From positions 1 to 41,121 of the forward strand of contig CAJWOS010000003.1 in assembly GCA_913044235.1 (NCBI GenBank): a stretch of DNA of 41,121 bases, read 5' to 3'. The notes under the pieces were generated by a model. That model was not told the origin of the DNA. It made no database searches and was given only the letters and a program-made list of their open reading frames with translations. The translations under genes and the position numbers were made by a program. This document shows, piece by piece, positions 31,570-40,251 of this stretch (position 1 is the first letter of the stretch; every line of letters starts with the position of its first letter). The stretch comes from an uncultured Pseudomonadota bacterium. GTDB lineage: Bacteria; Myxococcota_A; UBA796; UBA2385.

Positions 31570-32274
31570 TTACTCGGAGGTATCGCGGGGCACGAGGTAG
31601 CCCACGCCGCGCACGGTCTTGATCATTTGTGGTTTCTTTGGGTTGTCGCCGAGCTTGCGCCGAATGTGGCTGACGTGCACGTCGACCGAGCGGTCGAACG
31701 ATGCATAGGCATCGCCACGGGCGGTGGCCATCAAGGACTCGCGGGGAATGACACGTCCCGCGGCGGCAACGAGCGCATGCAAAAGGTCAAACTCGGTGGT
31801 GGTGAGGTCCACCATCTCACCGTGGACGGTGCACTCTCTCCGCGCGGCGTCCATCCGAATCCCCGCGGCCCGCAGCACTGGATCGCTCTCAGCGGAGTCC
31901 GATGTGCTCCGTCGGAGGACTGCCTGCACACGAGCCAGGAGCTCGCGGGGATTGAAGGGCTTGGGCAGATAGTCGTCGGCGCCGAGCTCAAGCCCCACAA
32001 TGCGGTCGAAGTCGTCGCCTCTCGCAGTGAGCATGATGATGGGTACCTGAGAAATCGAACGGTCGGCCCGTCGGATGGCTCGACAGGTCTCGAATCCGTC
32101 CATCCCAGGCATCATCACATCAAGAATCACGAGGTCGACACCACCGCGAGCCAGCCGCAGCAGTCCGTCGCTGCCGTTCGAGGTGGACTCGACTGCGAAT
32201 CCCCTCGAGCCCAGGTATTCCACGAGGAGAGCCGAGATGCCCGGGTCGTCATCGACGACCAACAGCGTGTACAT
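31570..32274 (-). CDS. OmpR/PhoB-family response regulator (CpxR-like)
   Basis: A 234-residue transcription factor. Receiver domain residues 1-120: acidic pocket DDD (8-10), D52 (VILDVMMPGMDG), T83, K105 (LPKPFNPREL). The winged-helix DNA-binding domain (about 133-230) has VDLTTTEFDLLHALVAAAG, the recognition region SVDVHVSHIRRKLGDN and the C-terminal hairpin IKTVRGVGYLVP. Phosphorylated dimers of this class bind direct repeats with a period of 10-11 bp; such a repeat (GTGAA-N5-GTGAA) is present upstream of this operon. The gene is sandwiched between the Spy-like protein gene (33 bp gap) and the kinase gene (2 bp gap), so all three are co-transcribed and probably autoregulated. Confidence 0.95.
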   Translation of the reverse strand: MYTLLVVDDDPGISALLVEYLGSRGFAVESTSNGSDGLLRLARGGVDLVILDVMMPGMDGFETCRAIRRADRSISQVPIIMLTARGDDFDRIVGLELGADDYLPKPFNPRELLARVQAVLRRSTSDSAESDPVLRAAGIRMDAARRECTVHGEMVDLTTTEFDLLHALVAAAGRVIPRESLMATARGDAYASFDRSVDVHVSHIRRKLGDNPKKPQMIKTVRGVGYLVPRDTSE

Positions 32275-32307
32275 GGACCGACTCCGGAAGCGGTGGTGAC
32301 GAAAGGC

Positions 32308-32802
32308 TCAGCGTTCCTGCTGGGGCTGCTCGCGCGCGAGGTGTTGGGCCCGACGCTGTCGCTGTTCCATTCGTTCCTGGAACATTCCAGCGAGCTCGCT
32401 GCGCTGGCTTTCGTTGAGGGACTCGTACACATCGACGAGTCCGTCGATGACCTTGTGGGCCATTTCGACCTTCTGGGCTGCTGCGGCATCGATCTTTTGG
32501 TGAAGCGCCGCGCGATCTACGGATTCACCACTGGCGATCGCTTCGGCAAATACATGGACTTCATCGCCTTTGTTCTCTTTTTGGGCCTGTACTTCCGCGC
32601 GCACCTCGTCGCGGAGATCGGTCAACATTTGCTGCTGCTCTGTGGAGAGGTCGAGTCCGGCCATGGCGTGGGCCAGCTTCATGGGGCCGGCCGTACCCCG
32701 CTTGGCGGGACCACCGGCCACGGCGCTTGCTGTGGCACCGATCGTGGCTCCGAGGAGGGTGAAGCCGACAGCGAAGAGAGCGGATCGAGGAGAAAGAGGC
32801 AT
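32308..32802 (-). CDS. Periplasmic Spy/CpxP-like protein (LTxxQ motif)
   Basis: A 164-residue exported protein. The ATG with AGGAG seven bases upstream begins a signal peptide (SALFAVGFTLLGATIGATA, cleavage near AVA-GG about 31). The mature protein is all-helical with two LTxxQ-like motifs characteristic of CpxP/Spy: DLSTEQQQMLTDL and LNESQRSELAGMF, and a Gln/Arg-rich C-terminus. CpxP/Spy members are chaperone-like cradle dimers that bind unfolded envelope proteins, and CpxP inhibits the CpxA sensor. First gene of the operon with the response regulator and kinase, consistent with a feedback inhibitor. The exact role is inferred from motifs and context. Confidence 0.88.
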   Translation of the reverse strand: MPLSPRSALFAVGFTLLGATIGATASAVAGGPAKRGTAGPMKLAHAMAGLDLSTEQQQMLTDLRDEVRAEVQAQKENKGDEVHVFAEAIASGESVDRAALHQKIDAAAAQKVEMAHKVIDGLVDVYESLNESQRSELAGMFQERMEQRQRRAQHLAREQPQQER

Positions 32803-32910
32803 GGTTGTGCTCCTGTAGGGTGCCGACGGGTTCAATCCCGCCGGACGCTCAGGTTGTATGGCCCACATCTTGGCACGGCGTGAGGACCTTCCAAAAGGAA
32901 ACTAGAGTTT

Positions 32911-32925
32911 GTGAAGGATTGTGAA
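32911..32925. promoter_or_regulatory. CpxR-box-like direct repeat, GTGAA-N5-GTGAA
   Basis: Two GTGAA half-sites are separated by GGATT, inside a larger tandem 10-bp repeat (TTTGTGAAGG / ATTGTGAAGG). E. coli CpxR binds GTAAA-N5-GTAAA, so spacing and four of five bases per half agree. The site is about 110 bp upstream of the Spy-like gene, in the divergent region shared with the phosphonate oxygenase gene, and could serve either. Confidence 0.55.
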
Positions 32926-33059
32926 GGCGGCGGTGCGAGACTCGAAGGGAGCGACGCTTGGCGTGGCCTGCAGAAGTCCTCGAAATGCATCAACACGATG
33001 GGACAATCATGGCGTCGGTCCGTCACTCAACCGCCCCGCGAAAGGGCAGGGCGGACCGG

Positions 33060-33065
33060 TACGCT
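33060..33065 (+). promoter_or_regulatory. Candidate -10 hexamer TACGCT for the phosphonate oxygenase gene
   Basis: TACGCT lies 22 bp before the GTG start and matches the hexamer in the repeated 12-mer seen elsewhere in the window. No convincing -35 was found. Confidence 0.3.
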
Positions 33066-33087
33066 GTGGCCGTTGCTGGGAGAAACC

Positions 33088-34416
33088 GTGACCGATCCCG
33101 AGCTGACCCCCGAACAAAGCGCCGTTTTTGCGGAGCATGGCTTCCTTGTTTTGCGGGGCGTGTTGTCCTCGGAGCAAGTGGACGAGCTGCGCGCCGCAGT
33201 GGGTCGATTTGAGCGCCATGCGCTCGTATCGGGCCCGGGTATGCATCACTTCGAGGAGACCGACCAGGGGCCGCGACTGGCTCGCAGCGAAGACCTCATT
33301 CCCCACGATCCTCTGCTGCGTGACTTCATCTGTACGGGTCTCGTAATCGACCGTGTGGGTGCGCTGATGGGGGAACCGGCCGTGCTCTACAAGGAGAAGG
33401 TCAACTACAAACACCCGGGCGGCGCGGGGTTTGCCCCCCACCAGGATGCCACGGCCTATCGATTCGTGGACCATCACATCTCTGTGATGGTTCCGCTCGA
33501 CGCAGCCACGAAAGAGAGTGGCTGCCTGTATGTCTCGTCGGGACATGACCGCGGCATCCTGCCCAACACGCGCGGATGCATCACCGAGGCGGTGGCGGCG
33601 GAGCTCGAGTGGAAGCCGGTTGAGGTGTTCCCCGGCGATGTGTTGCTGTTCGACTCCTACGCGCCCCACCGCTCCGAGACGAACCGCACGCGGTGCTCCC
33701 GGCGCGCGTTGTACCTCACCTACAACGCCCTCTCCGCAGGGGACTTTCGGGCACGCTACTACGCCGACAAGGCCGCGGAATTCCACGGCGCCGACGGAAC
33801 CTTCGATGGCGACCGAGTGCGCATCAGTGTGAACGACGACTTCCTGGGGCGTCCGGTGTCGCAGCCGGCCCGCAATCTGTCCGAGCTCGTCTCCCGCTAC
33901 GACGGTCCATCTGCCCAACAACTCTACGATGAGGAAGTCACCGAGCTGGTCCACGGACTGCAGTGCGCTGAGTTCGCACTGGCCGACGGCGCAGACGAAG
34001 CCACCATCGCCGCGGCACTCTTGCATGATGTAGGGCACCTGCTCGTGGGTGACTTATTTCCGATCGATGCGCCCCTGGAGCGCGACTGGCAGCACGAAGC
34101 GGTGGGGGCCCGGTACCTCAGCCGTTTCTTCGGACCGGCCGTGACGGAGCCAGTGCGGCTGCATGTGGCTGCGAAGCGGTACCTCGTGGCCACCGATGCA
34201 GCCTATGCGGCAGCGCTCTCTCCCTCTTCCGTGCGAAGTCTCGCCGTTCAGGGCGGCCCGATGTCGCCGTCCGAACAGCGCGAATTCGAAGCGTTGCCGG
34301 GCTTTGCTTCTGCCGTGCGTGTGCGTCGTTACGACGATGCCGGGAAGGACCCGAACATGTCCACCCGCGGATTCCAGGCCTTTGTGCCGCTGCTGGAACG
34401 ACTGGCCACCCGGTAG
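33088..34416 (+). CDS. Single-chain PhnY-PhnZ-like phosphonate oxygenase (PhyH dioxygenase fused to HD oxygenase)
   Basis: A 442-residue fusion. Residues about 8-265 are a PhyH-type Fe(II)/2-oxoglutarate dioxygenase with iron ligands H118-x-D120 (APHQDAT) and H194 (YAPHRSE), as in PhnY/TmpA. Residues about 268-440 are an HD-domain protein strongly like PhnZ/TmpB: YDEEVTELVHGLQCAEFA with H289, LLHDVGHLL with H313-D314, WQHEAVG, LHVAAKRYL and LAVQGGPMSPSEQREFE. PhnY hydroxylates 2-aminoethylphosphonate, and PhnZ then cleaves the C-P bond with O2 via a mixed-valent di-iron centre, giving glycine and phosphate; TmpA/TmpB do the same for the trimethylated analogue. The exact substrate here cannot be told. 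GTG start with GGGAGA upstream. The gene stands alone; no phosphonate transporter is nearby. Confidence 0.9.
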   Translation: MTDPELTPEQSAVFAEHGFLVLRGVLSSEQVDELRAAVGRFERHALVSGPGMHHFEETDQGPRLARSEDLIPHDPLLRDFICTGLVIDRVGALMGEPAVLYKEKVNYKHPGGAGFAPHQDATAYRFVDHHISVMVPLDAATKESGCLYVSSGHDRGILPNTRGCITEAVAAELEWKPVEVFPGDVLLFDSYAPHRSETNRTRCSRRALYLTYNALSAGDFRARYYADKAAEFHGADGTFDGDRVRISVNDDFLGRPVSQPARNLSELVSRYDGPSAQQLYDEEVTELVHGLQCAEFALADGADEATIAAALLHDVGHLLVGDLFPIDAPLERDWQHEAVGARYLSRFFGPAVTEPVRLHVAAKRYLVATDAAYAAALSPSSVRSLAVQGGPMSPSEQREFEALPGFASAVRVRRYDDAGKDPNMSTRGFQAFVPLLERLATR

Positions 34417-34418
34417 CG

Positions 34419-35543
34419 TCACTCTGCCCAGGCGCGGAATCCTTCCGGGTCACGGGCGATGGCTGCCCGCAGCGTCTCGGGGATGTGTCCTGCGCGCAGT
34501 GCGAGAGTGGTGGCGTCGAGGCCCCACACGGCGGCCAGTCGTTCGATCACATCGGTCGACAGAGCTTTGTCTCCGGATTCTACGCGGCTCAGGTGAGACG
34601 CGGAGAGCTCCAGCGCCTCGGCGAGAGCCTTCTGGCTTTGCTGCCGGGCCGTGCGTTGTTCGCGGAGCCAGTGCCCGAACGGAGCCTCGGGCTCGACCGT
34701 GCTGGCCAGCGGTGGAAATGAGGGAGTCTGCACGTCGGCGTCGCGGCTCCACTCGATCTCGGCCGTGGCGCTGTGGTTGTGGATGGACTCCTGGTTGCTT
34801 GCCCGTACCTTCAGCCACGAGACCCCAGGGAGGGAACGCACAGCAATCACCACGTCTCGCACGAGATCTTCGACGAACTTCGGGTTGTCATACGCCTGCT
34901 CTGTCACGAACTTTTCGTCGTCTCTCTTGAGCAGGGCATAGAGCGGTGCGGACGCGCTTGCCTCGACGGCTTCGACGACGTCTTCAATCCAGACGTGACC
35001 ATCGGCGCGAACCTCGACACTTACGAGACTGCGCTGGTTGTGGGCTCCATACTCGGAGACCGCTTTGCTGCATGGGCACAGGCTCTTCACGGGAACCGTC
35101 ACACCGAGTGTGTACTCCGCGTCGGAGGGCTTGGGACCGTGGCGCCCAACGAAGCGAGCCTGGTACTCCATCAGCGACTCGGCCCCGGAGACCGGTGCCT
35201 TCTTCGACATGAAGTATGGAAACTCCATTTCCAGCCAGGCGTCGTCTGCTTCGAGCCGGCGTCGGATGGCGTCGAGGACGGAGGGCATCGTGCGGAAGGT
35301 GAGCTCGCCGCGGACTTCGTTGAGAATCTCCACGAATCGGCTCATGTGGGTACCCTTGAAGTGGTGAGGCAGCCCCACATACAGACCGAGCCGAGCCACG
35401 GTGGCCTGCATGCCGAGCGAGCGATCCAGCACTTGAACTGGGTACCGGAGGTCGGTGATACCGACCCGGTCGATGGGGAGTCCACGCAGGTCGTACTCGG
35501 CTGCGTGGTCCGGAAGGTGATCTGCGCTTTGACGGGTGGACAT
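34419..35543 (-). CDS. folE2: GTP cyclohydrolase IB (FolE2) fused to a C-terminal XRE DNA-binding domain
   Basis: A 374-residue protein. Residues 1-268 are a full FolE2: LRGLPIDRVGITDLRYPV, TVARLGLYVGLPHHFKGTHM, SRFVEIL, metal/active-site SLCPCSKAVSEYG with Cys156/158, and SIHNHSATAEIEW near the end. FolE2 converts GTP to dihydroneopterin triphosphate, the first step to folate (or queuosine-type products), and uses metals other than zinc, often replacing FolE1 under zinc limitation. Residues about 289-350 are an XRE/Cro-type helix-turn-helix: HWLREQRTARQQSQKALAEA, LELSASHLSRVESGDKAL, and a helical tail. This fusion is unusual and suggests a bifunctional enzyme-repressor. The start at ATG 35543 is where homology begins. 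Palindromes sit just upstream. Tail-to-tail with the phosphonate gene (2 bp gap). Confidence 0.93.
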   Translation of the reverse strand: MSTRQSADHLPDHAAEYDLRGLPIDRVGITDLRYPVQVLDRSLGMQATVARLGLYVGLPHHFKGTHMSRFVEILNEVRGELTFRTMPSVLDAIRRRLEADDAWLEMEFPYFMSKKAPVSGAESLMEYQARFVGRHGPKPSDAEYTLGVTVPVKSLCPCSKAVSEYGAHNQRSLVSVEVRADGHVWIEDVVEAVEASASAPLYALLKRDDEKFVTEQAYDNPKFVEDLVRDVVIAVRSLPGVSWLKVRASNQESIHNHSATAEIEWSRDADVQTPSFPPLASTVEPEAPFGHWLREQRTARQQSQKALAEALELSASHLSRVESGDKALSTDVIERLAAVWGLDATTLALRAGHIPETLRAAIARDPEGFRAWAE

Positions 35544-35555
35544 GGGCGCGCTGTA

Positions 35556-35567
35556 CCGCAATTGCGG
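35556..35567. promoter_or_regulatory. Perfect palindrome CCGCAATTGCGG before folE2
   Basis: This 12-bp perfect palindrome ends 13 bp before the folE2 ATG. It is a plausible operator for the XRE domain of FolE2 itself or another dimeric regulator; its position near the start would block initiation. Confidence 0.45.
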
Positions 35568-35571
35568 AGTG

Positions 35572-35587
35572 TTGTCGAACCGGACAA
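35572..35587. promoter_or_regulatory. Inverted repeat TTGTC-N6-GACAA in the folE2/icd divergent region
   Basis: A 5-bp arm dyad with 6-bp spacer (TTGTCGAACCGGACAA) immediately upstream of the palindrome, with a further GACAA half-site (in TCGACAA) at 35606-35610. Half-sites 11 bp apart fit an XRE dimer operator. The region also holds the promoter for the divergent isocitrate dehydrogenase gene. Confidence 0.4.
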
Positions 35588-35820
35588 GAAACCGTTGGCC
35601 AAATCGACAAGTTGGCCCGTCAGCCGGTGGGCCGGGAGTCCAGGGAGCGCAGGCAAAGGGTGTGGAACGGGAAAATCGGATGCAGGCTGCATTGGTTCCG
35701 CAAGGTCTCGGCACGGGTCGGGTTTTCGCGATACGGGCCGCCCCGTTTCACTGATTCGGCTGCCGTGGGGAGATCTGTTTCCATTTTCCCGCAGCGCCGG
35801 TATTGCCCAGGATGCGCGTC

Positions 35821-38046
<2,226 letters not shown>

Positions 38047-38158
38047 CCGCCTCGGCGGTGCTTCCATCGTCCCGCACGCGGCGAGCTTCGGCACGCAGCC
38101 GGTGGGGCGATTGGACGCCAGGCCGGCTGTCGGTGTATGAAGGAGCGCGAATCCGGAA

Positions 38159-38875
38159 GTGGTTTTGGCCTCCGACGTACCCCATGTCTCGTTCCTCGGT
38201 TTTGGCGCGCTCCTCGGCCGCATCGACGCGGAGTCGATCGCTGTCGAGCCGACCTTGCGCTCGTCATGGGGCGTGTTCGACCGCTCTGGTGTCGAGCGAG
38301 CGACGGTCTCCGTTGCGACCGAGAGTACAGAGAAGACCACCGCAATGGTGGTCGAGGCGGAGTCTACTGGCACGGATGGAGACCGGTGGGTGACCCGAGC
38401 CGACGTGGTCACCGAGCGAGAAGCGCCCTTCGGCCTGCGGGATTGGTGGCTCGAGGCCTACGCCACCGACCGCCATCGACAGCTTCGACCGAGCACTCGG
38501 ATGGTCGAGCGGGGTGCGATTGTGCGCGGGCGTGTGCGGTGGTCGGGTGTCGTGCGTCCTGAGCCGACAGTGGGGCGGCAGCCCACGTGCGTATCTTGGG
38601 CATGGACCCGGCTTGCAGAACATGATGCGGAGACGCAGGGGCCACCCATTCGAGTGCTCCATGTCCTCGATGGTCTCTCGTGTTTTGCCCCAGACGTTCG
38701 CTGGCAGGCCTGTGGTCGGGTGGTGTGGAACGGCGCGGAGCTCCGCGGGTTTCGAGTATTCGGCCCGTCGTACCCGGTCCGGCATATTTGGGTGGGGCCG
38801 GGCGGTGCCGCCCTCTTTGAGCTTGGACTCGACCGGGCATTGGTTCGGCACGGGCTCCTTGAGGGGGGCCGATGA
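38159..38875 (+). CDS. Protein of unknown function coupled to the sulfatase-like gene
   Basis: Up to 238 residues from a GTG; the start is not secure (AAGGAG lies 13 bases upstream). I see no signal peptide, membrane helix or known motif. The first half is beta-rich (RSSWGVFDRSGVERATVSVA, TTAMVVEAESTG), the middle has charged segments, and the second half includes CVSWAWTRLAEHD, IRVLHVLDGLSCFAPDV and a beta-rich end (WVGPGGAALFELGLDRALV). It might be a ligand-binding or structural protein. Its stop overlaps the ATG of the next gene (ATGA), so the two are co-translated and probably act together. It is preceded by the icd gene by about 110 bp without a clear terminator. Confidence 0.65.
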   Translation: MVLASDVPHVSFLGFGALLGRIDAESIAVEPTLRSSWGVFDRSGVERATVSVATESTEKTTAMVVEAESTGTDGDRWVTRADVVTEREAPFGLRDWWLEAYATDRHRQLRPSTRMVERGAIVRGRVRWSGVVRPEPTVGRQPTCVSWAWTRLAEHDAETQGPPIRVLHVLDGLSCFAPDVRWQACGRVVWNGAELRGFRVFGPSYPVRHIWVGPGGAALFELGLDRALVRHGLLEGGR

Positions 38876-40242
38876 GTCCCTGGTCTCGTCGTCAGGTTCT
38901 CGGAGCGGTCCCCGGTGCTGCGGCAGGTACGGGATGGTCGACATCGTCTCGGGCGAGTGGTCATCGCTGGAACCTTCTGTGTGTGGTGATCGACGCTTTG
39001 CCAGCGATGGTGGTGGCACCACACCCCAACGATCCGAGAGGGATGTGGGCGGGTGCGATGCCGGGCCTGGGGGCTCTGGCGCACCGTGGATTTGGGTTTC
39101 GACGAGCCCAAGCGGTGCATCCGGAACCGCTGCCCGGACTTGCGGCGCTATGGACAGGGCGACCAGGCAGTGAGACCGGTGCCATGGTGAGCGGCCTCCC
39201 TGTCAGTCGCCGCTGGCCGGTCGTGACGGACTGGATCGCCGGCCATGGCGCGGTGGATGTCTGGACAGCAGGCGGTCCGTCCATCCCAGGGCGAACACCA
39301 GGGCGCTCGGTCAAGGTGCTGCTCTCGGGGAACCACCTCGCGATGCCGGGCAACCTGGACTCGGCACAGGCGATGGCCCATGCCATCCGCAATCGGGCAC
39401 CGGGACGTCCCTGGCTGGGGATGTTGCGCCTGCGGGGACTCTCGGCGTTGGATGCCGCTGTGGCGTCGTGGGCGGGGATGAAGCGCGCCCCAGACCTGGG
39501 CCTACCGGAGCGAGAGCTGCCACCCGCGCCGGATCGCACGATCCCGGCTGATGAGCCGAGCCTGATCGCATCGGCGGTGCGGGCTGGCTCACCGTCTGCC
39601 CACTGGCCAGAGCCCATGTGGCGTCACTATCTGTGGTGTGCCCGCGGGATGCTCGCAGAGCTGGATCGGGTCCTCACCATGGTCCTCGATACCCTCGCAG
39701 GAAGCATCCACGCGGAGACCACGACGGTCATCGTCACCGCAGCCAGTGGCCATCCGCTCGGTCATCACGGCTTGGTGCGCAGCCGTGCGCCCTATGCCTC
39801 CACCCTCGAGGTGCCATGGGTGATGACTGGGCCCCCTCCTGGCAGGTCGTCGGCCCTGGTCAGCGGACTCGACTTTGCGCCCACGGTCTGCGACCTACTC
39901 GGCGCGCCACCGATGCCTGATGCGCGAGGTGTCAGTGTGCGGCCGCTGCTCGGTCCCGCAGCCGTCCCTTGGCGGAAGGGGGTGCGCTCGGAGTCCCTGG
40001 TCGATGGACGGACCCTTCGGACCGAGGAGTTCGCGTACATCCGCATGGTCGGAGACATCGCTGAGATGCTGTTTCACATGGAAAACGATCCGCTTCAGCT
40101 CGACAATCTCGCGCTTGACAGAGGCTATGCCTCGGCAGTCGAGTCGCATCGAGCCATGCTTGATGATCTCGGTCGGCAGCTGCGGCCCACCTCCACTGCT
40201 GGCGCTGGGTTCCGCGGTCTACCGGCAGCACTCCAGCGCTGA
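38872..40242 (+). CDS. Tat-exported sulfatase-fold protein lacking the formylglycine site (pseudo-sulfatase)
   Basis: A 456-residue protein with a twin-arginine signal (WSRRQVLGAVPGAAAG). The alkaline-phosphatase/sulfatase fold is recognisable from the first strand WNLLCVVIDALP (33-44), from AALWTGRPGSE, which normally follows the active site, from DFAPTVCDLLG, and from the typical ending MLFHMENDPLQLDNLAL. The catalytic Cys/Ser-x-Pro-Ser-Arg, which should occupy residues 86-90, reads Pro-Leu-Pro-Gly-Leu, so neither formylglycine nor the Arg can form. The usual metal motif DHG-x-x-LGEHG appears as ASGHPLGHHGL. It is therefore unlikely to be a conventional sulfatase; a carbohydrate-binding or regulatory pseudoenzyme, or a distinct hydrolase, is more plausible. 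Translationally coupled to the unknown gene upstream. Confidence 0.82.
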   Translation: MSPWSRRQVLGAVPGAAAGTGWSTSSRASGHRWNLLCVVIDALPAMVVAPHPNDPRGMWAGAMPGLGALAHRGFGFRRAQAVHPEPLPGLAALWTGRPGSETGAMVSGLPVSRRWPVVTDWIAGHGAVDVWTAGGPSIPGRTPGRSVKVLLSGNHLAMPGNLDSAQAMAHAIRNRAPGRPWLGMLRLRGLSALDAAVASWAGMKRAPDLGLPERELPPAPDRTIPADEPSLIASAVRAGSPSAHWPEPMWRHYLWCARGMLAELDRVLTMVLDTLAGSIHAETTTVIVTAASGHPLGHHGLVRSRAPYASTLEVPWVMTGPPPGRSSALVSGLDFAPTVCDLLGAPPMPDARGVSVRPLLGPAAVPWRKGVRSESLVDGRTLRTEEFAYIRMVGDIAEMLFHMENDPLQLDNLALDRGYASAVESHRAMLDDLGRQLRPTSTAGAGFRGLPAALQR

Positions 40243-40251
40243 GTGGTCGCG

